Counted from the first letter of the stretch, positions 1 to 9,384 are shown. The stretch: 64,000 nucleotides of DNA from Paramesorhizobium deserti (GCF_001558695.1 NZ_LNTU01000012.1:620001-684000); one strand, 5' to 3'. A program made the numbers and translations. The notes: generated from the sequence alone by a model not told the origin.

Positions 1-161
1 CCACGCAGGCGCTCGCGGAAAAGATGGCGGAGGCCGCCGCCGATCCATCGGCCTACGCCAGGAAAATGCCCGACCACAGGGATATCCGCCAGCGCTTCGG
101 TGCGGAAGCGATGGCGCAGGCCATCGAGGACGTCTACAAGGCGACGCTCGGAAAGGCCTGA
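1..161 (+). CDS. C-terminal fragment of a probable glycosyltransferase
   Basis: The open frame enters from the left edge and ends at the TGA at 159-161, leaving about 52 codons. The visible tail is alanine-rich and helical, with an RFG...A...I...Y pattern that resembles the C-terminal helix of GT-B fold (GT4-type) glycosyltransferases. It lies 77 bases upstream of a sugar phosphotransferase on the same strand, which fits a polysaccharide locus. No catalytic part is inside the window, so the family is inferred from context and a short tail only. Confidence 0.5.
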   Translation, partial: TQALAEKMAEAAADPSAYARKMPDHRDIRQRFGAEAMAQAIEDVYKATLGKA

Positions 162-238
162 CATCAAGCCTTTCTTAGTGGCTGATAGCCTAATATAAAG
201 CACGATATTTCTGCGATCTTCGGGCGAGGCGCACAACA

Positions 239-1783
239 ATGAACAGTCAAGATTCCGGCGGACCTTTCAGGAGGGAAGCCATCACCCGGCCTAGCCAGAC
301 CGAGCCGGGAAACGAGGCGTCACAGCCCGTCAAGCTCAATGCGATCGCAAGCCAGGTCGCCCATCAGTATCGCCGCGACACCATTTCGCCCGTGATGGTG
401 AGCGGCCTCATGCGCATGGCCGAATTCGGCATCGTGCTCATTTCCGGCCTCGTCATCTTCGCGGTCTATGTCGGGCTCGCTACGCATCTCGCCTTCGTCT
501 ATCCGATGGTCATCCTGGCGGGAGCGCTGCTCTATGTGCTCCTGATCGAGATGACGGACGGCTATCAGATCATGGCGCTGCGCCATCCCGCGCATCAGCT
601 CGGACGCCAGTTGCTGGCCTGGATCGGCGTCTTCGCAATGCTGGCGCTGGCCGGTTTCCTCCTGAAAATCTCGGAGGAATATTCGCGCCTGTGGTTCGTC
701 ACCTGGTTCTGCACCGGCCTGGCGCTGCTTGTCGTGCTGCGCTTCGTCATCGCGCGCAAGATCCGCGGCTGGGCACGCAACGGCACCATGGAACGGCGCG
801 CCGTGATTGTTGGCGGCGGCAAGAACGCCGAGGAGCTGATCCGCTCGCTGGAGCAGCAGCCCGATAACGACATCCGTATCTGCGGCATCTTCGATGACCG
901 CGACAACCGCCGCTCGCCGCCCATCGTCGCGGGATACCCGAAGCTCGGCAATGTCTCGGAGCTGATCGAATTCGCCCGGATCGCCCATATCGACATGCTG
1001 ATCGTGTCGCTGCCGATCACGGCGGAAGCGCGCGTTCTCTCCATGCTGAAGAAACTATGGGTGCTGCCGGTCGATATCCGGCTATCGGCGCACACCAACC
1101 ATCTCCGCTTCCGTCCGCGCGCCTATTCCTATATCGGCGCGGTGCCGATGCTCGATATCTTCGACAAGCCGATCAACGACTGGGATTCGGTCGCCAAGCG
1201 CGCTTTCGACATCGTGTTCAGCCTGATCGGGATCATCGTCTTCTCGCCGATCATGCTTCTGACGGCCCTCGCCATCAAGCTGGAGAGCAAGGGACCTGTC
1301 ATCTTCAAGCAGCAGCGGCACGGCTTCAACAACGAGATCATCAAGGTCTGGAAATTCCGCTCGATGTATATCGAGCAATGCGACCCCACCGCCAAGATGG
1401 CCGTGACCAAGAACGATCCACGGGTCACGAAGGTCGGGCGTTTCATCCGCAAGACCTCGATCGACGAACTACCGCAATTCTTCAATTCGCTAATGGGGAC
1501 CTTGTCGCTCGTCGGGCCCCGTCCCCACGCCATCGCCGCCCATTCGCACAATGTGCTCTACAACGAGGTGGTGGACGGCTATTTCGCCCGCCACAAGGTG
1601 AAGCCCGGGGTTACCGGCTGGGCGCAGATCAATGGCTGGCGCGGCGAGATCGACAATGCCGAAAAGATCAAGATGCGCACCGAGTTCGACCTCTATTATA
1701 TCGAGAACTGGTCGCTCTGGTTCGATCTGAAAATCCTGTTCCTGACCCCGATCCGCCTTCTCAACACGGACAACGCCTATTGA
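239..1783 (+). CDS. Undecaprenyl-phosphate glucose phosphotransferase (WcaJ/ExoY-type)
   Basis: This 514-residue membrane enzyme should transfer a sugar-1-phosphate from a UDP-sugar to undecaprenyl phosphate, the first step of exopolysaccharide or O-antigen repeat assembly. Hydrophobic segments lie around residues 60-85, 88-105, 125-142 and 152-172. A Rossmann-like domain with VGGGKNAEEL follows near 190-200. The C-terminal bacterial sugar-transferase domain (about 318-514) begins with the KRAFDIVFSL membrane segment and contains WKFRSM, DELPQ and LVGPRP. Length matches the long, five-helix polyisoprenylphosphate hexose-1-phosphate transferase class rather than the short ExoY class. The sugar (glucose or galactose) cannot be read from sequence. 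Its stop overlaps the start of the next gene, so the two are probably translationally coupled. Confidence 0.9.
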   Translation: MNSQDSGGPFRREAITRPSQTEPGNEASQPVKLNAIASQVAHQYRRDTISPVMVSGLMRMAEFGIVLISGLVIFAVYVGLATHLAFVYPMVILAGALLYVLLIEMTDGYQIMALRHPAHQLGRQLLAWIGVFAMLALAGFLLKISEEYSRLWFVTWFCTGLALLVVLRFVIARKIRGWARNGTMERRAVIVGGGKNAEELIRSLEQQPDNDIRICGIFDDRDNRRSPPIVAGYPKLGNVSELIEFARIAHIDMLIVSLPITAEARVLSMLKKLWVLPVDIRLSAHTNHLRFRPRAYSYIGAVPMLDIFDKPINDWDSVAKRAFDIVFSLIGIIVFSPIMLLTALAIKLESKGPVIFKQQRHGFNNEIIKVWKFRSMYIEQCDPTAKMAVTKNDPRVTKVGRFIRKTSIDELPQFFNSLMGTLSLVGPRPHAIAAHSHNVLYNEVVDGYFARHKVKPGVTGWAQINGWRGEIDNAEKIKMRTEFDLYYIENWSLWFDLKILFLTPIRLLNTDNAY

Positions 1784-3051
1784 GCGCGATCGCCGAAGAT
1801 GACCCGCAATCCCGACCCGCGCCCGACCGGGCGGCGGTCAACCGGGCGCTCATTCGGCTGATCTCGAAAGCCGCGATCGGCCTCGGCGTTTTCCTCTCCG
1901 GCTTCGTGATCGAAGAGCCGGCGCCTTACGAACTCTTTATGGCAGGGCTGATCGCGGTCTGGGCGCTGTTCGGCCTCAGGATATCGCGCACCGCCGCGGT
2001 GCTTCTGGCGCTGCTGGTGGTCTTCAATTTCGGCGGCGTGATCTCGGCCAGCCAAATGCCTGATCTGAAGAACGCGCCGCTCTATATCGCCGTATCGCTC
2101 TTCCTGGCGTTCACCGCGGTCTTCTTCACCGCCATCGTCGAAGCCGATTACCGCAGGCTGGCGACCATCTTCCACGCCTATTATCTCGCCGCCTTCCTCA
2201 CGTCTGTCTGCGGCATTCTCGGCTATTTCAACGCATTCCCCGGGGCCGAGATGTTCACGCTCTACGGGCGCGCCAAGGGGGCGTTTCAGGACCCCAATGT
2301 CTTCGGGCCGTTCCTGATCCTGCCCGCGACATGGAGCATCTACCGGATACTGACGGGAAAGCCGCGCGTGCTGCTCATGCACATCGTCCCGCTTCTCGTT
2401 CTGGTGCTGGGGCTTCTTTTATCGTTTTCGCGCGCCGCATGGGGAATGCTGGCGGTGGTGATGATCCTGCTGCCGCTGATCCTCGCCGTCCAGAACCCCA
2501 GCAACAAGTTCCGCTTGAAGCTGATCATCCTCGCTGCCCTGGCGCTGGTGATCATCGGCCTCGCCATCGTCGCCGCATTGCAGATACCGCGCGTGGCGGA
2601 ACTCTTCTCAGAACGCGCGCAACTGGTGCAGTCCTATGACGCCGACCGGATCGGCCGCTTCGCGCGCCACTGGTACGGCCTGGTGCTGGCCGCGGAGCAT
2701 CCGCTCGGCATAGGCCCGCTGGAATTCGGGCCGATCTACGGGGAGGATACGCACAATGTCTGGCTGAAGGCGGCGCTCGACTATGGCTGGCTCGGCTTCG
2801 CCGCCTTCCTGACGATGACGATGCTGACCATTGGTCTCGGCTTTCGCATCCTCCTGCGCAACCGGCCCTGGCAGCCCTATCTCGTCTGCGCCTATGTGGC
2901 CTACCTGACGCATGTGATGGTCGGCAATGTGATCGATACCGACCACTGGCGGCATTTCTATCTCCTGATCGGCATGATCTGGGGCTGTGCGGCGCTGGAA
3001 GCTAGAATGTGTCAGAACTCAACTGAAACGCAGACAAGAGAACGCGCGTAA
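1780..3051 (+). CDS. O-antigen ligase/polymerase-like membrane protein, TTG start
   Basis: The predicted 423-residue product is a polytopic membrane protein with about ten hydrophobic segments and the loop typical of Wzy_C/WaaL-like proteins (GRFARHWYG ... HPLGIGPLEFG ... DTHNVWLKAALDYGW). Such proteins ligate or polymerise undecaprenyl-linked glycans on the periplasmic side. No ATG is available near the N-terminus. A TTG at 1780-1782 overlaps the upstream TGA by three bases and gives a plausible N-terminus MSAIAEDDPQS. The last 16 or so codons (AlaArgMetCys...ArgAla) fall inside an inverted-repeat element (3002-3207), which therefore supplies the stop codon. Whether it is a ligase or a polymerase is not decidable here. 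Confidence 0.82.
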   Translation: MSAIAEDDPQSRPAPDRAAVNRALIRLISKAAIGLGVFLSGFVIEEPAPYELFMAGLIAVWALFGLRISRTAAVLLALLVVFNFGGVISASQMPDLKNAPLYIAVSLFLAFTAVFFTAIVEADYRRLATIFHAYYLAAFLTSVCGILGYFNAFPGAEMFTLYGRAKGAFQDPNVFGPFLILPATWSIYRILTGKPRVLLMHIVPLLVLVLGLLLSFSRAAWGMLAVVMILLPLILAVQNPSNKFRLKLIILAALALVIIGLAIVAALQIPRVAELFSERAQLVQSYDADRIGRFARHWYGLVLAAEHPLGIGPLEFGPIYGEDTHNVWLKAALDYGWLGFAAFLTMTMLTIGLGFRILLRNRPWQPYLVCAYVAYLTHVMVGNVIDTDHWRHFYLLIGMIWGCAALEARMCQNSTETQTRERA

Positions 3052-3207
3052 TCCTGTCGTCATTCTCGGGCTTGTCCCGAGAATCTGCCATAAGAAAAAG
3101 ATAAGCGACTACCGTCCTGACAGGTTGAGCTGCGGTAGATTCTCGGAACAAGCCCGAGAATGACGACCAGACAGGCGTCGCTTCAAGCCAGTTCTGACAA
3201 ACTCTAG
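3002..3207. mobile_element. 206-bp MITE-like inverted-repeat element
   Basis: The ends form 18-bp terminal inverted repeats at 3002-3019 and 3190-3207 that match at 16 of 18 positions (core TGTCAGAACT). Inside is a second inverted pair of 30 bp at 3056-3085 and 3138-3167 with one mismatch, containing TCTCGGGCTTGT. The outer edges read CTAG on both sides, compatible with a TA target duplication. There is no transposase frame inside. The element carries the stop codon of the upstream membrane protein and its right edge carries the TAG stop (3204-3206) of the convergent gene. The inner pair belongs to the same family as half-units at 13846-13875 and 16237-16271. Confidence 0.7.
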
Positions 3208-3674
3208 AGAAAGCCGATCCAGCGGCCGGCAATGACGGCGCCGGCCCAGAGCGTAATCGAGATGAGCGCCGCAAGCCGGACCTGTGCCGACACATCACCG
3301 CCGGCAACAGCAAGCCTCCATCGGCGGCTGCGGTTGATTAAGAGCGCATTGGCCACGCCGAGCCCCACCAGGGCGATCTTGGCAAGAAACGCGCTGTTCT
3401 GCGCGTAAGCGACAGGCCGAACGGTGAAGAGCAGGATGCCGGTCAGGATGGCGAGGACCAGGCCCGCCGCCGCCATATGGGACAGCGGCGGACCGAGGAC
3501 GGCGATCGGATAGCGCTTGAACAGCCCCAGAATGCGCAGATCAAGCGTCACGATCGAGCCGACGAGCAATCCGATCGAGAAGACATGCGCCGCATTGACC
3601 AGCAGATAGGCGATGGTGGACCGCCGGAGAGCGGCTGCGACCGGCCATTCGGAAAGCGCCTGCAGCAGTTCCAT
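3204..3674 (-). CDS. DUF6644-type integral membrane protein
   Basis: This 156-residue protein has four hydrophobic helices (about 20-45, 60-85, 93-112 and 130-152). It resembles the DUF2214/DUF6644 membrane families, for which no biochemical function is established. It starts 10 bases after the stop of the upstream gene on the same strand, a secreted DUF6152-like protein; these two families recur as neighbours, so they probably form a two-gene operon. The last codon and stop lie at the edge of the inverted-repeat element 3002-3207. Confidence 0.75.
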   Translation of the reverse strand: MELLQALSEWPVAAALRRSTIAYLLVNAAHVFSIGLLVGSIVTLDLRILGLFKRYPIAVLGPPLSHMAAAGLVLAILTGILLFTVRPVAYAQNSAFLAKIALVGLGVANALLINRSRRWRLAVAGGDVSAQVRLAALISITLWAGAVIAGRWIGFL

Positions 3675-3684
3675 CAGCGCATCG

Positions 3685-4071
3685 TCAGTTCGTCTTTATA
3701 CGCTCGGGATAGAGATCGTATGTCTTGCCGCCGACCGTGATCCGCACCGCCTTCATCCGCTTCTCCCCGGGATCGGTGGAGCGGTTTCCAAGCGCCACGA
3801 TCTCGTCACCGACCTTTGCCGAGCCTTCGACGAAGCCTGCCCGCTCCGTCTGAGATGGGTTGGCGAGCTCCACCCGCCACACACCATCGTCGGCGGTTTC
3901 GATATCGAGTGTGGGATGCGGCGGCCCGATAAAGATATCGCGGATCACACCCTTCAGCTCCAGCTGGTCGGCCTCCGCCCAGGACCAGCCATGATGCGCC
4001 GCCGCGCCCGAGACGATCAGCATCATCAGAATGCCGCCCCCGAGAAAGCGGCCGAACATAGTCATCATCAT
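3685..4071 (-). CDS. Secreted DUF6152-like protein
   Basis: The chosen start (4071) gives 128 residues and is preceded by GGAGG at 4077-4081 with five-base spacing; longer in-frame starts up to 4143 have no comparable ribosome site. The N-terminus MMMTMFGRFLGGG followed by a hydrophobic run ending GAAAHHGW is a signal peptide, leaving a mature protein that begins with His-His. The rest is beta-rich (GVIRDIFIGPPHPTLDIE, WRVELANPS), as in DUF6152 proteins, which may be small OB-like periplasmic domains. Function is unknown. It is transcribed with the downstream membrane protein and diverges from a LuxR regulator 232 bases away. Confidence 0.75.
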   Translation of the reverse strand: MMMTMFGRFLGGGILMMLIVSGAAAHHGWSWAEADQLELKGVIRDIFIGPPHPTLDIETADDGVWRVELANPSQTERAGFVEGSAKVGDEIVALGNRSTDPGEKRMKAVRITVGGKTYDLYPERIKTN

Positions 4072-4303
4072 TTTTGCCTCCATCTGGCTCATGCGGGTTC
4101 GTTCCCAACAATCCGATGCTCTGAAAATGGCGCGATGGCGCATCGATGGAAAGGCTGAATGGTTAATTCCGCATGGTCAATTCCGCTTCACCGATGCGTT
4201 TCGCTCCAGATTCTATCACAGATTGCGAAATACCAACTCTACCACAGCTTGCATTTTCCGCCATTTCACGGCATTCTTCTCCCCTAATCCAGGGGACGGG
4301 AGC

Positions 4304-5425
4304 ATGAAAGCGGGCCAGGTTCTCGGGGCGGTGCAGGCGATCTATGATTGCCTGGCCGAGGGTGGGGATGAGCGACATCTTCTCGACGCGCTGCGGACCA
4401 GCGTGGGAGCCGAGCATGTCGTTATGCGCTGTTCTGCGGATGGGGATGCCGCCCGTACCTCGACCTGCGGCCGCCTGGCCGGGATCGACCTAGGGATATT
4501 CGATCATATTGCCGAAAGCGATGATTTCGACGCGGTGATGCGGCGGCTCCGCCCTGGCCCGGCCATACGCATGTCATCGCTCGTCCCTCCGAAGGAGTTC
4601 GAGCGCAATACCATCTATCAGGAGATCATCCGGCCGCTGAATGGCGGACTCGCCTCCATCGCCCTTCATCGCCAGGGAAGAGAGACCGTCTCCGTCGTCG
4701 CATGCCGATCCGCCGTCACGGATCCTGATTTCAGCGATGGCGACCTGGACGTCATGGATATGCTGACGCCTCACCTCATCACGGCAAGCCGTATTGCGCG
4801 ACGCATCGCCGATCTGCAGCACGCGGCTTCCAGCGCCTACCGGCTACTGGACATCTTGAGCGAGGCCGTGGTCGTGCTGGATCACGCATTTCGCCCGATA
4901 TATCTGAACCGCGCGGCGGAAACGATCGCGCGCGAGGCGAACGGCCTCAGGATTTCGCGCGATGGCGTCAGTGCAACGGAGGAGACGGAAAACGCTCGTC
5001 TCCAGGCGGCAATCCGCGTGGCCGCCGCTCTCGACGAAGGCAGGAACGAAGACGAAGGGACGGCGCTTGCGCAGATGCGGCTCGCGATCTCCAACGCGCC
5101 GGCGCAATCGCCGTTCATCGTCTCGGTGGTGCCCGCCGGCGCCGTTCCCGGAGAAATGCGCGACGGCCGCGCTTCGGCAATCCTGCTGATCACGGGACCG
5201 GAAAAGACATGCGAACTGTCTCCGGCGGCCATGCGAACACGATATCGGCTGACGCAGCGGGAAGCGGAACTGACGGCGCGGCTATGCCGGGGCGACAGGC
5301 TTGCGGAGGCGGCCTCGCATCTCGGCATCTCGGTCGGCACCGCCCGCCAATATCTCAAAGCCATTTTCGAAAAAACGGGCGTCAACCGGCAGATCGACCT
5401 GGTGCGGCTCGTCAGGCAAGCTTAG
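4304..5425 (+). CDS. LuxR-family transcriptional regulator with PAS-like sensor region
   Basis: The 373-residue protein ends in a LuxR/GerE helix-turn-helix (about 313-373: YRLTQREAELTARL ... ISVGTARQYLKAIFEKTG). The central part, from about residue 180 (AYRLLDILSEAVVVLDHAFR), resembles a PAS domain. The first 170 residues are not a recognised autoinducer domain. The start at 4304 has AGGGGA seven bases upstream; an upstream in-frame ATG exists at 4031 but would run through the coding region of the divergent gene. The ligand is unknown. It is divergent from the DUF6152/DUF6644 pair, which is a possible target. Confidence 0.82.
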   Translation: MKAGQVLGAVQAIYDCLAEGGDERHLLDALRTSVGAEHVVMRCSADGDAARTSTCGRLAGIDLGIFDHIAESDDFDAVMRRLRPGPAIRMSSLVPPKEFERNTIYQEIIRPLNGGLASIALHRQGRETVSVVACRSAVTDPDFSDGDLDVMDMLTPHLITASRIARRIADLQHAASSAYRLLDILSEAVVVLDHAFRPIYLNRAAETIAREANGLRISRDGVSATEETENARLQAAIRVAAALDEGRNEDEGTALAQMRLAISNAPAQSPFIVSVVPAGAVPGEMRDGRASAILLITGPEKTCELSPAAMRTRYRLTQREAELTARLCRGDRLAEAASHLGISVGTARQYLKAIFEKTGVNRQIDLVRLVRQA

Positions 5426-5498
5426 GTCGTGGTGACGTCCTAACAGCTGACCGCGCCGAAGCGCCGGTTCGAGTTCTACAGATTTTTCAAGAAGATAA

Positions 5499-5575
<77 letters not shown>

Positions 5576-5781
5576 AACCGAGGAAAGCCGTAGATTATCA
5601 GTGGTTTTTTCGCAAGGGCCAAAATCATAAATCGGGAACAAAATGGAAGAATGGTGTGGAGCGAAAGGGTTTTGACCGGACCTCCACCGTCCGTCGGAGC
5701 CTTGACGGGGCCGGTTTGCGGCCGTTTCAAGCGGAACAATGTGCTTCCAGCAGGGTTTTCAGGAAAGAAAGGAGTATCGAA

Positions 5782-6069
5782 ATGCCAGATCCGAAGCAGC
5801 CGGTTCCGGATCAGGAGCCGCCGATGCCGCCCGCATGGACGCCAGAGCCGATCGAAGAACCGGAGCCCGATATCCTACCCGACGAGGCGCCCGTTCCCAA
5901 TCCCGATGAGCAAAACGAACCACCGCTGCATGCAGTCAACGGTCAGCCGCCGCGTCCAGCGCCGCCGGGGCCCGGGCCATTCCCCGATCCGGATCCTGTT
6001 CCGCGTCCGATACCCGACCCGCAACCGGAACCCGCGCCGGGTCCGGCGCCGCCGAAGCCGATCATGTGA
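5782..6069 (+). CDS. Proline-rich small protein of unknown function
   Basis: A 95-codon frame with a good ribosome site (AAGGAG at 5769-5774) encodes an almost entirely disordered, acidic, proline-rich peptide: roughly one third of residues are Pro, with Glu/Asp-Pro and Pro-Asp-Pro repeats and very few hydrophobic residues. There is no signal peptide or membrane segment. The GC-rich composition means part of the proline richness could be a frame effect, but the clear Shine-Dalgarno site and compact length argue for a real gene. No family is recognised. Confidence 0.55.
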   Translation: MPDPKQPVPDQEPPMPPAWTPEPIEEPEPDILPDEAPVPNPDEQNEPPLHAVNGQPPRPAPPGPGPFPDPDPVPRPIPDPQPEPAPGPAPPKPIM

Positions 6070-6085
6070 GGCGATGAAGCGGGCC

Positions 6086-6625
6086 TCAGCGGACCTGATC
6101 GAGCAGGCGCTTGCACTCGAGAAGATCGAAAAGCGCTTCCTGCAGAAGCGTGCGGTTATCCTTGGAAAGGCGCTTGTCGTCGGCGCCGATCGGGCCGTCC
6201 TCCTCGCCCTTCAACAGGCCGAAGAGCTTGCGGCCCGGCTGCGGCTTGGCGATGCCCGCGGGCGTGACCTCGTGTCCATCCGCCTCTCCGTCAGCGGCTT
6301 CCTTCGCAGCGGCCGCCTGTTTCTGCCGCGCGATCGCCTCGACGGCCGCCAGATCGCCATTGCCGAGCGCGATGACGAACTGGGAGCTGTTCTCGCGCAG
6401 CAGGCGCTGCACGCCCTTGATCGTATAGCCCTGATCATAGAGGAGATGGCGGATGCCCTTCAGCAGTTCGACATCGAGCGGGCGGTAATAACGACGCCCG
6501 CCGCCGCGCTTCATCGGCTTGATCTGGGTAAACCGCGTCTCCCAGAACCGCAACACATGCTGAGGGAGGTTGAGTTCCTCGGCCACCTCGCTGATCGTCC
6601 TGAAAGCATCCGGGCTCTTGTCCAT
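6086..6625 (-). CDS. MerR-family transcriptional regulator
   Basis: The 179-residue protein has a winged helix-turn-helix at residues 8-75 ([25 protein letters not shown] ... [19 protein letters not shown]), the MerR signature, and a variable, Ala/Lys-rich C-terminal half without the metal-binding cysteines of MerR/CueR. GAAGGGGA precedes the ATG. It follows ihfA on the same strand, as in Brucella and many rhizobia. Its ligand and targets are not evident. Confidence 0.9.
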   Translation of the reverse strand: MDKSPDAFRTISEVAEELNLPQHVLRFWETRFTQIKPMKRGGGRRYYRPLDVELLKGIRHLLYDQGYTIKGVQRLLRENSSQFVIALGNGDLAAVEAIARQKQAAAAKEAADGEADGHEVTPAGIAKPQPGRKLFGLLKGEEDGPIGADDKRLSKDNRTLLQEALFDLLECKRLLDQVR

Positions 6626-6852
6626 GCGCGTCCCCTTCCGGCTACAGCATCGGCCAGAAACCTATAACCGGTTTCGCCAAGCGCGATGCGCCGCTCCATC
6701 AACTTACAGCGCCCTATGCGCATCCCTGGGGATGTGCAGCGCTGCAGGGAGTACGATTCGCCTTAATATCAGCGATTTATGCCCGGTCTTTCAAGCGCCG
6801 ATAGCGGGTTACCAACCGTTGTTTTATGAAAATACGCGAAAATGCCGCGTTT

Positions 6853-7173
6853 TCAGCCGGAATTGCGCTTGCGGCCCTGATGCGCCTGCAGGATGCGCTG
6901 CTTGAGCACATTGGACGCCTTGAACGTCATCACCCGGCGCGGCAGGATCGGCACTTCCTCACCGGTCTTCGGGTTGCGCCCGATACGCTCGTTCTTCTCG
7001 CGGACCTGGAATGTGGCAAAGGACGAGAGCTTGACCGTCTCGCCATTGACGATTGCGTCGCAAACTTCATCGAGGATCATCTCGACCAACGCGGCCGATT
7101 CCGTGCGTGAAAGCCCCACCTTGCGGTAGACAGCTTCTGCCAGATCAGCGCGCGTGACAGTTTTTCCCCCCAT
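6853..7173 (-). CDS. ihfA: Integration host factor subunit alpha
   Basis: At 106 residues this is the normal size for IhfA. It has the HU/IHF fold throughout, with [17 protein letters not shown] at the N-terminus and the DNA-intercalating arm containing [11 protein letters not shown] near residues 63-75. IHF bends DNA as an IhfA/IhfB heterodimer in recombination, replication and transcription. The pairing with fabH upstream and a merR gene downstream is the conserved rhizobial order. A short imperfect hairpin overlapping the stop (about 6828-6854) could end transcription but is weak. Confidence 0.95.
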   Translation of the reverse strand: MGGKTVTRADLAEAVYRKVGLSRTESAALVEMILDEVCDAIVNGETVKLSSFATFQVREKNERIGRNPKTGEEVPILPRRVMTFKASNVLKQRILQAHQGRKRNSG

Positions 7174-7290
7174 GACGGAACCTGCTTTGTTAGCGTTTGC
7201 GACGATAATATAGTTAAGTTACGGGACGTTACACAATCATTTCCAGCGGGGTCAAGCCGCCTCTCGCGGTCGGAGCGATAAAAAGCCGCC

Positions 7291-8262
7291 TCACCAGCGG
7301 ACGAGAACCGCGCCCCAGGTGAATCCGCCGCCCATCGCCTCCAAGAGCACGAGGTCGCCCTGCTTGATGCGCCCGTCGGCGACCGCCGTCGCCAGCGCCA
7401 GTGGAACCGACGCAGCCGATGTATTGCCGTGCCGGTCGACTGTAATAACCACCTTTTCCTCTGCAATGCTAAGCTTTTTGGCCGAAGCGTCGATGATACG
7501 CTTGTTTGCCTGGTGCGGCACGAACCAGTCTATATCCTCCGCCGTGATGCCGGCCTCGGCGAAGGAGGCTTCAATCACGTCTGTTATCATCCCGACAGCA
7601 TGTTTGAAGACTTCGCGGCCCTCCATCCTGAGATGACCGACCGTCTGGGTGGTCGAGGGGCCGCCGTCGACATAGAGCTTTTCGGTATGCGAACCATCCG
7701 AACGCAAATTCGCGGCCAGCACGCCGCGATCGGAGGTGAGCCCCTTGCCCTCGCCTGCTTCCAGCACAAGCGCGCCCGCGCCGTCGCCGAAAAGGACGCA
7801 GGTCGTGCGGTCCTTCCAGTCGAGAATGCGCGAGAAGGTTTCGGCTCCGATCACCAGCACCCGCTTTGCCAGACCGCCGCGGATATAGAGATCGGCAGTC
7901 GTCAGGGCATATATGAAGCCGCTGCAGACCGCCTGCACGTCGAAGGCGAAGCCGTGCGTGATGCCGAGCTCCTTCTGGATTTCGACGGCGCTGGCGGGAA
8001 AAGTATGGTTGGGGGTCGAGGTCGCGACGACGATCACATCGATGTCTTGCGGCTGCAGACCGGCATTCTCGAGCGCGGCGCGCGCCGCGGCGGCGCCGAG
8101 CGAGACGGTGGTCTCCCCCTCGCCCGCGATATGGCGCTGCCTGATGCCCGTGCGCTGGACGATCCATTCGTCCGAAGTCTCGACAATGCCCTCGAAATCG
8201 GCGTTCTTCATGATGCGGGCGGGCATTGCCGCGCCGACGCCTTTCACGATGGATCTGATCAT
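7291..8262 (-). CDS. fabH: Beta-ketoacyl-ACP synthase III
   Basis: FabH starts fatty-acid elongation by condensing acetyl-CoA with malonyl-ACP. The 323-residue protein has the catalytic triad: Cys113 in QAVCSGF, His250 in VPHQANKR and Asn280 in RHGNTSAAS. The C-terminal [13 protein letters not shown] is typical. AGGA precedes the ATG at 8262. It follows plsX by 51 bases on the same strand, so the two should be co-transcribed, linking phospholipid and fatty-acid initiation. Confidence 0.97.
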   Translation of the reverse strand: MIRSIVKGVGAAMPARIMKNADFEGIVETSDEWIVQRTGIRQRHIAGEGETTVSLGAAAARAALENAGLQPQDIDVIVVATSTPNHTFPASAVEIQKELGITHGFAFDVQAVCSGFIYALTTADLYIRGGLAKRVLVIGAETFSRILDWKDRTTCVLFGDGAGALVLEAGEGKGLTSDRGVLAANLRSDGSHTEKLYVDGGPSTTQTVGHLRMEGREVFKHAVGMITDVIEASFAEAGITAEDIDWFVPHQANKRIIDASAKKLSIAEEKVVITVDRHGNTSAASVPLALATAVADGRIKQGDLVLLEAMGGGFTWGAVLVRW

Positions 8263-8313
8263 TCTTTTTTCCTGTCCTGCACAAGGCCGCTCCCGGGCCG
8301 AGTGCCTTGGCGA

Positions 8314-9384
8314 TTATTGCTGTTCCTCGGCCCCAGCGTCGTCGCTCTCAACAGTGGCGGCAACAGGGCGGCTCTCGTGAAATTGGCTGAGATCGGCGGA
8401 GATTTTTTTCAGAAGCTCGTTACGCACCATGTCGTAGCCGACTTCCAGCGCGGCGGCGAAGCCTTCCGCATCCGCGCCGCCATGGCTCTTGATGACGACG
8501 CCGTTCAGGCCCAGGAACACGCCGCCATTGACCTTGCGCGGGTCCATCTTCTCGCGCACCCGGTCGAATGCGCCTTTGGCGAAGAGATAACCTATCTTCG
8601 CCATCAATGTCCGGCTCATCGCGGCGCGCAGCAGTTCCGCCATCTGCCTCGCCGTGCCTTCTGCGGCCTTCAGCGCGATATTGCCGGAGAAACCTTCGGT
8701 CACCACGACATCGACCGTGCCCTTGCCGATATCATTGCCCTCGACGAAACCCGAATATTCAAGACCGCCAAGCGGGATCTCGCGGAGCATCTGCCCGGCC
8801 TCCCTGATCTCGTCGAGGCCCTTGACCTCCTCGACGCCGACGTTCAGCAGCCCGACGGTGGGGCGCCTGATCTCGAAGAGGGCGCGCGCCATGCCCGCCC
8901 CCATGACGGCATAATCGACGAGTTGCTGCGCGTTGGCACCGATCGTCGCGCCGACGTCGAGCACGATGCTCTCGCCGCGCAGGGTCGGCCATATCCCGGC
9001 GATCGCCGGGCGTTCGACATCGGCCATCATGCGCAGGCAGAATTTCGACATCGCCATCAGCGCGCCGGTATTGCCGGCGGAAACGCAGACATCCGCCTCG
9101 CCGTCCCTGACGGCTTCGATCGCCTGCCACATGGAGGATTTGCCGCGCCCGTTGCGTAGAGCCTGGCTGGGCTTGTCATCCATGCGGATGGCGATCTCGC
9201 AGGCGTGAAAGGTCGATGCGGCCTGTACCTTGGGATAGCGCGCCAGCACGGGCTCGACCCGATCCGCCAGGCCATAGATGACGAAGCGTATGTCCGGGTG
9301 GCGCTCAAGCGCCATTGCCGCGCCGGGGATAACAACTTCGGGGCCGAAATCGCCTCCCATCGCGTCGATCGAGATTCTGATCAC
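8314..9384 (-). CDS. plsX: Phosphate acyltransferase PlsX, GTG start
   Basis: PlsX makes acyl-phosphate from acyl-ACP for glycerol-3-phosphate acylation. The protein begins with the family signature [17 protein letters not shown] and has the SAGNTGALM and [11 protein letters not shown] motifs. I choose the GTG at 9384 because AGGA lies seven bases upstream and because homologues begin two residues before IDAMGGD; a longer frame reaches 9408. Length is then 356 residues, normal for the family. The gene heads the plsX-fabH-ihfA-merR block. Confidence 0.95.
   Translation of the reverse strand: MIRISIDAMGGDFGPEVVIPGAAMALERHPDIRFVIYGLADRVEPVLARYPKVQAASTFHACEIAIRMDDKPSQALRNGRGKSSMWQAIEAVRDGEADVCVSAGNTGALMAMSKFCLRMMADVERPAIAGIWPTLRGESIVLDVGATIGANAQQLVDYAVMGAGMARALFEIRRPTVGLLNVGVEEVKGLDEIREAGQMLREIPLGGLEYSGFVEGNDIGKGTVDVVVTEGFSGNIALKAAEGTARQMAELLRAAMSRTLMAKIGYLFAKGAFDRVREKMDPRKVNGGVFLGLNGVVIKSHGGADAEGFAAALEVGYDMVRNELLKKISADLSQFHESRPVAATVESDDAGAEEQQ

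Noticed and set aside
1057-1779. Long N-terminal extension of the O-antigen ligase-like frame
   Set aside because: It runs inside the sugar-transferase gene in another frame and has Arg/Gln/Pro-rich shadow composition; the real start is the TTG at 1780.
6828-6854. Terminator of ihfA
   Set aside because: The stem is imperfect and overlaps the stop codon, so I mention it in the gene entry rather than list it.
7429-9159. 576-codon open frame on the plus strand over fabH and plsX
   Set aside because: It crosses two complete minus-strand genes and has no recognisable domain.
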